Positions 53,636 to 62,065 of a stretch of DNA of 64,000 nt are shown piece by piece. Below the pieces are notes generated by a model. That model was not told where the DNA came from and did no database searches. It saw only the letters and a program-made list of their open reading frames with translations. The position numbers and the translations under genes were made by a program. Each line of letters begins with the position of its first letter. Positions within the stretch are counted from its first letter, which is position 1. Location of the stretch: NCBI RefSeq assembly GCF_000425445.1, contig NZ_KE384377.1, positions 248,001 to 312,000 of the forward strand, in the 5' to 3' direction. The DNA comes from Flavobacterium denitrificans DSM 15936 (GTDB lineage: Bacteria > Bacteroidota > Bacteroidia > Flavobacteriales > Flavobacteriaceae).

Positions 53636-54895
53636 TTAAAATTTATATTGCAGTACAAAGGCAAAATCAAGTTCGGTTTGAAATTTATTTGCGGTGTATT
53701 CCTGTTGATTGTCAGTAATCATAAATCCAGCGATGTAGTGGCTTTTTATCAGTTTAAAAAAACCTGCACTCAAGCGGTATGATCTTAAAGACAATCTGCT
53801 TTCATAATCTGCTGATCTTGTTTTGTCATCTGGGGAAGTTCCGTAACCAGCGATTAACGTAATATAATCAAATTTTGTTTTATAATAATATCTCGATGTC
53901 AAGGTAAAAGAAGTGCCTTCACTTTGAATATAAGATCTTATATTAATCCAATAAGAGCCAAAATATTTTCCAAGCCCGATATTTAATGTTTTTACATCAC
54001 TATTATCGTTCATCAAAATATAACGAAGCCCCAAATCAGCTTCCCAGCCTTTGTCAAAATTATGGAAATAGGAATATCCCAATCTTATTTTCGGAAATGC
54101 ATTGTCTTGACTATAAGCGATATCAATGTATGAATAATTATTCTTTTTTGCAAAAATATAGGATTCTCCTTCAAACTGTACGCCGCTTGTCATTACTGAA
54201 TTCGACGAAAGTCGTCTAGCATAACTGACTCTCCCGATTAGGCTTCCCCAAGAACGTTGTCTCAAATAATCGGCACTAACTAAATGCCATGGCCCAATGC
54301 CATCACGGTTAATTGTAGTATAATTATAATACACCCCAACACGATCCATGTTGATTTGAGAATACAATTCATAAAGTAATTGCTGAATTTCAGGATCATT
54401 TGGAAATTTTGCCTTGATTGATTTTAGATACTTGGCTTCATTTTCAGTATCATTCTGCAGAGAATAAAAAGCAATTCGCTTAAGTCGGTAGGCTTTTTCA
54501 TCAGGATATAATTCAATGGCTTTGTTTGCGACGGCTATGCCCTCATCATATTTTTTTTCATCAATATTCAAATTGATCAGATACATAAAAGCTTCCTGAT
54601 ATTTCGGGTTTTTATCAATTACATAATTGTAATAATATCTTGCGCTGTCTTTTGCATTCGTCAAATCATAATTGCGCCCTAATGCCAGATAAAAATCGAG
54701 ATAATCTGGAGCTGTTTTTTTTCCTAATAATGCTCTTTGAATATTGAGTTTATAATTAGGATGCGCATTTTTCATGTCGTTGGTTATAACAGTCAAAAGA
54801 CTATCTGTATCTATTTTCTGTGCTTTTATATTTTGGACAGAAAATAGAATTATCCAGATCATCAGGGAGGTATATAAAATTTTGTTGTATTTCAT
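53636..54895 (-). CDS. TPR plus YaiO-type outer-membrane beta-barrel
   Basis: The 419-residue protein has a signal peptide (MKYNKILYTSL...NIKAQ), two to three TPR-like helices at about 60-170 (DYLDFYLALGRNYDLTNAKD, KYDEGIAVANKAIELYPDE) and a YaiO-family beta-barrel from about 185 (GVYYNYTTINRD to the terminal aromatic KF). An ORF from 54970 is longer, but its extra 25 residues lack a signal and overlap the GT2 gene; the ATG at 54895 is 7 bp after it. The architecture, TPR plus barrel, recalls the polysaccharide porin PgaA, though it is smaller. Export of the GT2 product is the likely role. Confidence 0.8.
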   Translation of the reverse strand: MKYNKILYTSLMIWIILFSVQNIKAQKIDTDSLLTVITNDMKNAHPNYKLNIQRALLGKKTAPDYLDFYLALGRNYDLTNAKDSARYYYNYVIDKNPKYQEAFMYLINLNIDEKKYDEGIAVANKAIELYPDEKAYRLKRIAFYSLQNDTENEAKYLKSIKAKFPNDPEIQQLLYELYSQINMDRVGVYYNYTTINRDGIGPWHLVSADYLRQRSWGSLIGRVSYARRLSSNSVMTSGVQFEGESYIFAKKNNYSYIDIAYSQDNAFPKIRLGYSYFHNFDKGWEADLGLRYILMNDNSDVKTLNIGLGKYFGSYWINIRSYIQSEGTSFTLTSRYYYKTKFDYITLIAGYGTSPDDKTRSADYESRLSLRSYRLSAGFFKLIKSHYIAGFMITDNQQEYTANKFQTELDFAFVLQYKF

Positions 54896-54902
54896 AATTC
54901 CA

Positions 54903-56339
54903 TTATTTTTTGTTTGGCTGATCAAAACCTTTTCGAACCATGACGCCCCATTTTTGTTCTTTTTTTCCAAAGAAATACCAATATCCTTTTAATGAGGCAT
55001 AAACATTTACAGGATGATACACAAAAGGCTCTATTGCCGCCATTGCGATCATGGTGAGCAGTTCTTTGTAGCTAGAATAGGTTCGGTACAATGTCTCATC
55101 AATTAATATTGAAATTATGGTAATAGATAAATAAAAAAGATATACCAAAAGGCTAACAATAAATAAATATTGGTAATTTATTATGTTAAGTATGAAGCTG
55201 GCTATCAGTATAATGACTCCTATAAGCTCAATTATAGGCACTAAAAATTCAAAACTGAAAAAGAAAGGCAAAACCAGAAAACCAGTTCTTCCATACTTTG
55301 GGTTCAAAAACATTTTTCTATGCAGATACAATGTTTGTATAAGTCCTCTTGCCCAGCGAATTCTTTGTCTCAAAAAAATTTTCCTTGTACTTGGAACTTC
55401 AGTCCAACAAAGTGATTCGGGAATATATTTGATTAAGAATTCTTGGTTGGTATCGTGCATATATTGCCGCATTCTGGTTACAAGTTCCATGTCTTCACCT
55501 AGAGACTGATGCCAATAGCCACCAGCTTTTACTACAATATCCTTATCAAACATTCCGAGGCCGCCTGATACTAAAAGTAACCCATTTATTTGACTCCAGG
55601 CCATTCTTCCAAACAAAAAAGAGCGCACGTATTCCAATTCCTGAAAACGTGGATACCATTCTTTTGGGTAATGAACTTTAAGCAGAAAGCCTTCCTTCAC
55701 ATCACATGAATTTGAAATTCTGATTCCCGCGCCACTTGCAATAACACGTGTTGTACTTTCCATAAAAGGTTTTGCAAGTTTTAAAATAGTATCCCGTTTT
55801 AAAATGCAATCAACATCAGTACATAAAAAAAGAGGATATTGCGATGAATTTATGCCAGCGTTTGAAGCATCGGCTTTACTTTTTCCGTTGATTTTATCTA
55901 CAACAAGTAATTTGGAATAAACAGGATTTTTGGATCTATAATGCCCTCTTACAGGTTGTGTTGGGATCTTTTCTTGATAATAAAAATCAAATTTCACCAG
56001 CTCAAATTCGGTTATCAATTTTTCTAGTGTATCATCAGAACTTCCGTCATTTACAATTATAATTTCATATTTGGGATAAGTAAGCGAGAGCAGTGATTTT
56101 ACATTATAAACAATATTTACACCCTCGTTGAAGGCGGGTGCCACAATTGAAACTCCTAATATATGATTGGAACGAAGCAAAACTTCTTCTTCAAGATAAC
56201 GCTGATATTTGACATGCCTTATGATTGCCAAGTAAGACATAATGGCTAAAAAAACATAAAATAAAATATAAGTTATAGAAAATATGCCTGCAAAAATTGC
56301 ATAGCAATGAATCAGCAGGTAAAAAAAGTCCTGTATCAT
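54903..56339 (-). CDS. Processive family 2 glycosyltransferase (PgaC/cellulose synthase-like)
   Basis: The 478-residue inner-membrane synthase has two N-terminal helices, the catalytic GT2 domain and about four C-terminal helices. The D,D,D,QxxRW signature is complete: Asp98 (NDGS), Asp175 and Asp177 (TDVD), Glu282-Asp283 (GED) and Gln325-Trp329 (QRIRW). This marks a processive beta-glycan synthase such as PgaC (poly-GlcNAc), hyaluronan or cellulose type. No PilZ domain or PgaD-like gene is present. Its ATG overlaps the end of the HEAT gene by 4 bp; the YaiO-type barrel gene follows by 7 bp. The polymer is unknown. Confidence 0.92.
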   Translation of the reverse strand: MIQDFFYLLIHCYAIFAGIFSITYILFYVFLAIMSYLAIIRHVKYQRYLEEEVLLRSNHILGVSIVAPAFNEGVNIVYNVKSLLSLTYPKYEIIIVNDGSSDDTLEKLITEFELVKFDFYYQEKIPTQPVRGHYRSKNPVYSKLLVVDKINGKSKADASNAGINSSQYPLFLCTDVDCILKRDTILKLAKPFMESTTRVIASGAGIRISNSCDVKEGFLLKVHYPKEWYPRFQELEYVRSFLFGRMAWSQINGLLLVSGGLGMFDKDIVVKAGGYWHQSLGEDMELVTRMRQYMHDTNQEFLIKYIPESLCWTEVPSTRKIFLRQRIRWARGLIQTLYLHRKMFLNPKYGRTGFLVLPFFFSFEFLVPIIELIGVIILIASFILNIINYQYLFIVSLLVYLFYLSITIISILIDETLYRTYSSYKELLTMIAMAAIEPFVYHPVNVYASLKGYWYFFGKKEQKWGVMVRKGFDQPNKK

Positions 56340-57397
56340 AATTCTAATTTTCTAATGTGGTTGATCATTTTTTGAGTGTCAGGATCTTGAAGTCCCAATT
56401 TGTCAACACCTTTGGAATCTAAGTTGTTATAACAAAAAACCATTTTCAGTTTTACATCTTTTATTTCTTGTTTTGGAATTTTATTTCTTAAAAAGGCAAT
56501 TGTTTTTTTTGTGCCTATTACAGCCAAAGTTTCTAATATTTCTATTTGAGTATCCCGTGTTTCATAATTAATTATAGAAAGAAGTTCGTCTTCAGCTTCA
56601 TATAAAAATAGCTCACGAATGGCAATAATTACATCAGTTCTTAATGCTTTATGTTCGTGATTGAGCAATTTTATAATCTCAGCCGATTTGTTTCTGTAGT
56701 TGTAAAACACCATCGTCATGACGGCGAGTTTTAATATGGCTTTTTTTTCTGAATGTATCCAAAGATCAATGTCTTTAGGAATTGGGATGTTTTCCGAATG
56801 CAGCACATCCATTACTTTTATGGTTGTGATGCGAGACACTTTAACCGGAATTTTATCCAAAGCCAGCCAGTTGCCTTTTGAAAGTGCTAAAAAGGCGATA
56901 TTGGCATTAGAAAGAATAATTTGGTTAGGATGGAGCAAATATTTTTTGATCAGATGAATTCCTGGCTTGTATCCCATGGCCTGAAAATGATAAAAACCGA
57001 GGCATTTTTTGTAATTTCTAAAGTCCCGAATTAAACTGGCAGAATAATGGTTTAAGTCAAGCTGTTTGTAAATGGAGAGAATATTTTTTGCTGTTTTTCC
57101 TTTTAAATTGCTTTTCATGCGAATCATATCGTCAATCAGCATATTTTTGCACCAGTTTTTATGTATCGGAATTTCTGATTTGAATTGTGAAATTTTATAC
57201 TTTAAAATATTCTCATCTGGTTTTGAAAGCGTGATTTCTGTTAAGAAAATTTCTGATTTGCGAATGATATGGTGTCGGTAGGGCAGTGTGTATTGATAAC
57301 GTATCCTTTTAAATAGCAGAATTACGATCAGAGATATGGTTATGATTAAGAAAAATGGAATGACAAAATTTTTGATATAACCTATAAGTTGCTCCAT
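56336..57397 (-). CDS. HEAT-repeat protein with N-terminal membrane anchor
   Basis: The 353-residue protein has a membrane helix at about 8-30 (FVIPFFLIITISLIVILLF) and an alpha-solenoid of HEAT-like pairs (HKALRTDVIIAIRELFLYEAEDELLSII, RDTQIEILETLAVIGTKKTIAFL). A longer frame from 57514 would add 39 residues overlapping TIGR02757 and another helix; I prefer the ATG at 57397. It starts the operon and overlaps the GT2 gene by 4 bp. HEAT proteins of this position may organise the synthase or bind the receiver domain; this is inferred only. Confidence 0.75.
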   Translation of the reverse strand: MEQLIGYIKNFVIPFFLIITISLIVILLFKRIRYQYTLPYRHHIIRKSEIFLTEITLSKPDENILKYKISQFKSEIPIHKNWCKNMLIDDMIRMKSNLKGKTAKNILSIYKQLDLNHYSASLIRDFRNYKKCLGFYHFQAMGYKPGIHLIKKYLLHPNQIILSNANIAFLALSKGNWLALDKIPVKVSRITTIKVMDVLHSENIPIPKDIDLWIHSEKKAILKLAVMTMVFYNYRNKSAEIIKLLNHEHKALRTDVIIAIRELFLYEAEDELLSIINYETRDTQIEILETLAVIGTKKTIAFLRNKIPKQEIKDVKLKMVFCYNNLDSKGVDKLGLQDPDTQKMINHIRKLEL

Positions 57398-57470
57398 ACC
57401 AATAGCTTTATACCGTAATATTACAAAAAAAAACAGAAAAAAGCTAATGAAAAAGAACGCAGTTTGCGGA

Positions 57471-58235
57471 TTAAAATCCTTCGAAAACGCCCAATCCAAA
57501 AAGCGCAAAATCATATTTTACAGGATCTTGGTTGTCCATTTCTCGAAGTTTTGAATCTAATTCGGCCAAAGCTTTTCCATCGTTTTGCTTACGCGAAAGT
57601 AATCCTAATTTTCGAGCAATATTTCCGGAATGAACGTCCAAAGGACAAGATAAAATAGAAGGAGAAATAGTCTTCCAAATGCCAAGATCTACACCTTTTG
57701 CATCTTGACGGACCATCCAACGCAAGTACATGTTAATTCTTTTCGCAGCCGAATTGTTCAGTGGATCTGAAATATGTTTTTGTGTTCGAGGCAAATGATC
57801 GATTTCGAAAAATATTTTTTTGAATTCGCTGATGCTTTTCTGCAAACTATTTTCTTCTTTATTTTTTGCAAAAATAGCTTCTAAGCCATTATGGTTTTTG
57901 TAAATATGCTGAAGTCCTTTTATAAAACCGCCCAAATCTTTTCCGTTGAAAGTACGATGGACAAAGTTTTCCAAACGAGCTAAATCTTCTTCAGAATGTG
58001 ACATGACAAAATCATAAGGGGTATTGCCCATTAATTCCATCATTTTATGCGAATTTTTGATAATCATTTTGCGGTTTCCCCAAGCAATAGATGCGCTTAA
58101 GAAGCCGGCAATTTCAATATCTTCTTTCTGAGAAAATAAATGCGGAATTTGTACAGGATCACTTTCAATAAAATCCTGATTGTTATATTGAATGACTTTT
58201 TCGTCAAGAAATTCTTTGAGTTCAGTTTTATTCAT
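57471..58235 (-). CDS. TIGR02757 family protein
   Basis: The 254-residue soluble protein is a conserved family of unknown function in Bacteroidota and other phyla. Signature stretches are SASIAWGNRKMI, NFVHRTFNGKDLGGFI, AAKRINMYLRWMVRQDAKGVDLGIW and PLDVHSGNIARKLGL. Its fold is probably helical, related to DNA-glycosylase-like HhH proteins, as the VDxGIW and PLDVH segments recall those enzymes; this is inference. It overlaps the upstream LIC_10190-like gene by 8 bp, so the two are coupled. Confidence 0.88.
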   Translation of the reverse strand: MNKTELKEFLDEKVIQYNNQDFIESDPVQIPHLFSQKEDIEIAGFLSASIAWGNRKMIIKNSHKMMELMGNTPYDFVMSHSEEDLARLENFVHRTFNGKDLGGFIKGLQHIYKNHNGLEAIFAKNKEENSLQKSISEFKKIFFEIDHLPRTQKHISDPLNNSAAKRINMYLRWMVRQDAKGVDLGIWKTISPSILSCPLDVHSGNIARKLGLLSRKQNDGKALAELDSKLREMDNQDPVKYDFALFGLGVFEGF

Positions 58236-59928
58236 TTTCTGAAAGTTTTTTAGCGTAAAACCCGTCCTTTAAATCATTGGTTCTCATTTGCGGAATAATG
58301 TGAAAATAGTTCCTAAAATAATCAATTTGCTGTTTGTTCACACAAGGAAGTTCTCCGTTTCCATTTGCCCAGAAAAAATCATTTTTTACAGGAGAATTGT
58401 ATTTGAAATTTCCTAAATGAATTGTTTCAAAACTCGTATCGCTTTTAGTGTTTTTATATGGAAAAACAATATTTGCCATCGAAAAGTTGCTGATTTTCAT
58501 CATAAATTTATGATTAGCAAAACGATTTAAGTTCACTGGCATAAATAGAACTATACAAATAGGAACAATTGAAATTAATAATATAAAGCTAATAGCTTTT
58601 TTGTTCTGAATAACACAAACTAAACATACTAGTGAAAAGAACAATATGAAGTTCATGAAAAAGCGATATTGTGGTGATGTCACGCCAAGCAACAAAAGTT
58701 GTAAAGCCATAACAAAATAAAGTATCCATAAAGCTTTTTTATTTTGAAATTTAAAAAGGAAAAATGGAACAATCAGAAGCAAGAGAGTGCCAATTTTATT
58801 GAACAGACCATTTAGTTTTGGCATTGAAATCCATTGCAAAAACAAATCCCAAATTGACATTGCATCGTATTGTTCTTTAGTGATGAAAAATCCATAATAT
58901 TTGATTTGATCATAATAAAAAACTTGTATGGAATCTGGAATAGCGTAATCCATTGACAATGAAGTGAATATTTTTGATGGAAAAATAGGCGAACCGCAAA
59001 TAATCATATTTTTTATCACAAAGAGGACAAATAATAAAACGCTTAATAATGCAGGTTTTGCAAGTTTTTTAAATAAAAGCTTAAAATTGGTAAGTAATAG
59101 TAATATTGGAAATAAGGCAAAAGTCAAAGTGGTGTTTTTTATGTAAAGCAAAAAAAGCACTAAAATCACGATTAGATTATAAACCTCAGCAGTTATTTCT
59201 TTGAAGTTTTCTAAAAAATAAAAAAACAGAATAAAAGAGAAAACATAAACCGGAATATCAGGTGAGGGCGCGCTAATAAATTGAAAAAAGAAGATATTAA
59301 ATAGTGGCAACAAACCAATAATAAGATAGTTTACATTTTTGTTTGTATAATATTCATTCAGTTTTTGAATTGCAAAAATATTCCCTAAAAGCAGGCCAAA
59401 ACCGCTTAAATCGTTAAAGTTTTTATATAAAAACGAAAAATTGAAAACACTTTGAGCAATATGCCACCCGCTGGCTTGTCCGTAAAATAAATGAAGATTC
59501 ACAAGGCCTTTTACAAAACCATATTCATTGAACCATTTTATAGTTTGTATGTAATACGATTCATTGTCAATGACGAAAGGAACAGTACTGCACTGCGCAA
59601 TTATTAAAACCGAAATTAGTACTAGAAATAATTTTGAAAAGGTTGTTAATTCTTTTATTTCAAGTAAAAAAGAATTGTAGAGCGCAAAAATGGAATGACG
59701 GAATTTGAATATTGAAAGAATATTTAATAATGCAAAAGCAATGTGAAACTCGATATTAATTCGTCCAAAAATCGCCCAAATACTAGATAGAATTGTGACA
59801 GAAAATAAGCCTAAGATAGATGTAACAACAAAATTTCGGTTTTTTAAACCTATAATTTTATCAAAACCAATTCCGAGATTGATGGTAGTGAATAAAATAT
59901 AAAACCAGCTAATTGCGATTAAAAGCAT
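58228..59928 (-). CDS. LIC_10190-like polytopic membrane protein (GT-C-like)
   Basis: The 566-residue protein has about 12 to 14 helices and a short C-terminal soluble tail (about 490-566). An extracytoplasmic acidic motif (VIDNESYY) in the first large loop and a SAPSPDIPVYV segment resemble lipid-carrier-dependent GT-C glycosyltransferases and the LIC_10190 family. Substrate unknown. It starts at the last base of the lolD stop (TAATG) and overlaps TIGR02757 by 8 bp, so the three form an operon. Confidence 0.7.
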   Translation of the reverse strand: MLLIAISWFYILFTTINLGIGFDKIIGLKNRNFVVTSILGLFSVTILSSIWAIFGRINIEFHIAFALLNILSIFKFRHSIFALYNSFLLEIKELTTFSKLFLVLISVLIIAQCSTVPFVIDNESYYIQTIKWFNEYGFVKGLVNLHLFYGQASGWHIAQSVFNFSFLYKNFNDLSGFGLLLGNIFAIQKLNEYYTNKNVNYLIIGLLPLFNIFFFQFISAPSPDIPVYVFSFILFFYFLENFKEITAEVYNLIVILVLFLLYIKNTTLTFALFPILLLLTNFKLLFKKLAKPALLSVLLFVLFVIKNMIICGSPIFPSKIFTSLSMDYAIPDSIQVFYYDQIKYYGFFITKEQYDAMSIWDLFLQWISMPKLNGLFNKIGTLLLLIVPFFLFKFQNKKALWILYFVMALQLLLLGVTSPQYRFFMNFILFFSLVCLVCVIQNKKAISFILLISIVPICIVLFMPVNLNRFANHKFMMKISNFSMANIVFPYKNTKSDTSFETIHLGNFKYNSPVKNDFFWANGNGELPCVNKQQIDYFRNYFHIIPQMRTNDLKDGFYAKKLSENE

Positions 59929-60593
59929 TAGCTAAGGATTTGTCCGTCAGACATTACTAACTTTCTATCTGCCATATTTGCCAATTCTTCATTATGTGTA
60001 ACAATTACAAAAGTCTGCCCAAATTCATCACGAAGCTGAAAAAACAATTGATGCAGATTTTCGGCAGAATGTGTATCTAAGTTCCCCGAAGGTTCATCGG
60101 CAAAAATGACATCTGGTTTGTTGATTAAAGCTCTTGCAACGGCCACACGCTGTTGTTCTCCGCCCGAAAGTTCATTTGGTTTATGATCAACACGATGTGA
60201 TAAACCTAAAAACGCAAGAAGTTTTTTAGCTTCAGCTTCAGTTTCTGATGGTTTTTTGCCAGCAATATAAGCAGGAATACAAACATTTTCTAATGCCGTA
60301 AATTCAGGCAAAAGTTGATGAAACTGAAAAATGAAACCTAAATTCAAGTTTCTGAAATTAGATAAAGCCTTATCATTCAGTTTGAGGATATTTTCTCCAT
60401 TTATGGTTAATGAAGTATCTGTATTGCCGTTTGAAGGTTTATCTAAAGTTCCTAGAATATGCAGTAAAGTAGTTTTTCCGGCACCAGAAGCGCCAACAAT
60501 CGAAACAATTTCTCCTTTTTTAATATGCAAATCAACTCCTTTTAAAACCTCAAGCTGATCGTAGAATTTGTGTATATTTTTTGCGTGTATCAT
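59928..60593 (-). CDS. lolD: ABC transporter ATP-binding protein, LolD type
   Basis: This 221-residue ATPase of the MacB/LolD group has Walker [10 protein letters not shown] (34-42), signature LSGGEQQR, Walker [13 protein letters not shown] and the H-loop His in VTHNEE. LolD powers release of lipoproteins from the inner membrane by LolCE. No LolC or LolE gene is beside it in this window, so the exact system is inferred from sequence. First gene of an operon with the LIC_10190-like and TIGR02757 genes. Confidence 0.88.
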   Translation of the reverse strand: MIHAKNIHKFYDQLEVLKGVDLHIKKGEIVSIVGASGAGKTTLLHILGTLDKPSNGNTDTSLTINGENILKLNDKALSNFRNLNLGFIFQFHQLLPEFTALENVCIPAYIAGKKPSETEAEAKKLLAFLGLSHRVDHKPNELSGGEQQRVAVARALINKPDVIFADEPSGNLDTHSAENLHQLFFQLRDEFGQTFVIVTHNEELANMADRKLVMSDGQILS

Positions 60594-60640
60594 TTTTTGA
60601 AACTGTTTCTACAAAGAAACGAAGATTATAGTCAATATTC

Positions 60641-60661
60641 AAATTCCAAATTCCAAATTCC
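60641..60661. repeat. Tandem heptamer AAATTCC (3 units)
   Basis: Three perfect AAATTCC copies lie 48 bp before the lolD start. They are another of the period-7 arrays in intergenic DNA. Confidence 0.75.
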
Positions 60662-60757
60662 AAATCTTGTGTTTATATTCAAAATCGAAAATCATAATTC
60701 GGTATATTTCTTGATAATGGGAATTTAGAAATTAAAATAGGAAAAGAAATAATTCAG

Positions 60758-60792
60758 TTTGATCAATTATTTTTAAATTCGAATTACTTTAA
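60758..60792 (+). promoter_or_regulatory. Possible promoter for the small membrane protein gene
   Basis: TTTG (60758-60761), a 23-bp spacer and TACTTTAA (60785-60792) match the Bacteroidetes consensus except at the final G. It is 12 bp before the ATG. Confidence 0.35.
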
Positions 60793-60804
60793 ATTAAATG
60801 TATT

Positions 60805-61104
60805 ATGCAAGATTTGAAAGTTATAGATGAAGATGATAAAATGAAAAAACTCTTGATGGGTTTGCTATTAGACGGGATCGGAATGATTTCGTTCAGTATT
60901 CCGTTAATTGGAGAATTTGCAGATGTGATTTGGGCGCCAGTTGCTGCGTATATAATGACCAGGATGTATAAAGGCAGAGTAGGGAAAGTAGCCAGTGTTT
61001 TGACATTTATTGAGGAAATTATACCTTTTACTGATGTGATTCCTTCGTTTACAATTACGTGGATTTATACGTATTATTTTCAGAAAAGAAATAAAGAGGT
61101 TTAA
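60805..61104 (+). CDS. Small membrane protein of unknown function
   Basis: This 99-residue protein has two hydrophobic segments (about 20-50 and 75-92) with polar Asp/Glu at their edges (ISFSIPLIGEFADVIWAPVAAYI, EEIIPFTDVIPSFTITW). This shape is typical of small membrane proteins with a buried acidic loop. No family is named. Its TAA (61102-61104) overlaps the stop codon of the convergent DUF6787 gene. Confidence 0.7.
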   Translation: MQDLKVIDEDDKMKKLLMGLLLDGIGMISFSIPLIGEFADVIWAPVAAYIMTRMYKGRVGKVASVLTFIEEIIPFTDVIPSFTITWIYTYYFQKRNKEV

Positions 61105-61403
61105 TCTTTAAACAAAAAACCTAATCCCATATTTTTGAGCATTTTCTTTTCAAAGTTCCAAAAGAATTTAAATTGGCCAAAAATAGTTCCAATTGCGACT
61201 AGCAAAACTTGATAAATTGGGAAAATTATTATCAAACGAATTAAAGTAAACCAGCCACCAAAATCTTCTTTTGTGATACCCAGCCAAACGCAAAAAGGTT
61301 TAGAAAGCCACGCAGATGCCGATCCGGTGATGGCAAAAACGACAAGAATGATAACGGCTTGTAAATTTGAGGTAATTCCCCAGCGTTGCTTTAATTTATT
61401 CAT
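61101..61403 (-). CDS. DUF6787 small membrane protein
   Basis: The 100-residue protein has two to three helices (AVIILVVFAITGSASAWL, LIRLIIIFPIYQVLLVAIG) and the RWGITSN start and FWNFEKKMLKNMGL end found in DUF6787 proteins of Bacteroidota. Some databases call such proteins prolipoprotein transferase-like; nothing here supports that. Function unknown. Its stop codon overlaps the convergent gene's stop. Confidence 0.78.
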   Translation of the reverse strand: MNKLKQRWGITSNLQAVIILVVFAITGSASAWLSKPFCVWLGITKEDFGGWFTLIRLIIIFPIYQVLLVAIGTIFGQFKFFWNFEKKMLKNMGLGFLFKD

Positions 61404-61435
61404 TGTTATTTGTAATGATTACAAATATAGTAACA

Positions 61436-61876
61436 TTATCTAGATGGAACGTAACCCCAAAGCTTTTGTTTATAAGTATTTTGAAAATAAATCATGTAGT
61501 TGTAAATAAGGTAATTTACTTCATAACCATAATGAATCTCTGGACGATAGTCAATCAGCATTTCATATAAATTCGGATTGTAAATTTGAGGCTGTCGTAC
61601 ACGATTATTCCATTCGGTTACATACAAATAGTTTTTGTTTTCGAGATAAGCTAAAGAATAATAAAAACGAGGTTGCGCAATTGAGGCCAGCCAAGTCGAA
61701 AAACCATTGTCGATAATAATTACTTCATATTCTAGGGAATCATTTGCAATTCGAATTGTATCATTTACACCAGAATGAGGCTTAGGCGAATTAGTAGCAA
61801 CAACATTATTTTTTGAAGTTGTTGAACACGCAATTATCGTAAATAAAATAATCAATATGTAAATGAATTTCTTCAT
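61436..61876 (-). CDS. DUF6146 lipoprotein
   Basis: The 146-residue lipoprotein (lipobox IACSTT) is rich in Tyr and Asn. It contains SLEYEVIIIDNGFSTWLASIAQPRFYYS and ends YFQNTYKQKLWGYVPSR, both characteristic of DUF6146. No function is known; the position just upstream of the DUF6787 gene (32 bp) suggests one transcript. Confidence 0.8.
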   Translation of the reverse strand: MKKFIYILIILFTIIACSTTSKNNVVATNSPKPHSGVNDTIRIANDSLEYEVIIIDNGFSTWLASIAQPRFYYSLAYLENKNYLYVTEWNNRVRQPQIYNPNLYEMLIDYRPEIHYGYEVNYLIYNYMIYFQNTYKQKLWGYVPSR

Positions 61877-61917
61877 GACTTTTATTTTGAACTATTAAAG
61901 TTACGAATTTTTTTTGA

Positions 61918-62064
61918 GGTTCTGAGATTCTAAGGTTCTAAGGTGCTAAGTTATTCATGGCTATAAAAAAAGCTGTCTATTTTAATAAACAGCTTTTTGA
62001 ATATTTTACAAAGAGGCTAAAATGTTAGTATCTTAGAAACTTAGAGTCTTAGCAACTTAGAGTC
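61918..62064. repeat. Facing (TTAGNNNC)n arrays around a terminator (second locus)
   Basis: Four GNNNCTAA-form units (61918-61949; one with CTGA) stand left of the hairpin and five TTAGNNNC units (62025-62064) right, with strict 8-bp period. The architecture and octamer are the same as at 49437-49564. Confidence 0.85.
61966..61998 (-). terminator. Terminator of the DUF937 gene
   Basis: AAAAAGCTGT pairs with ACAGCTTTTT around a 12-bp loop, inside the octamer arrays. T-runs on both strands. Confidence 0.8.
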
Positions 62065-62065
62065 T

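Noticed and set aside
54896..54970. Longer start for the YaiO-type barrel gene
   Set aside because: The extra 25 residues are polar, overlap the GT2 gene and would bury the signal peptide that begins at the ATG at 54895.
57398..57514. Longer start for the HEAT-repeat gene
   Set aside because: It would overlap the TIGR02757 gene by 44 bp; the ATG at 57397 fits directly before a membrane anchor.
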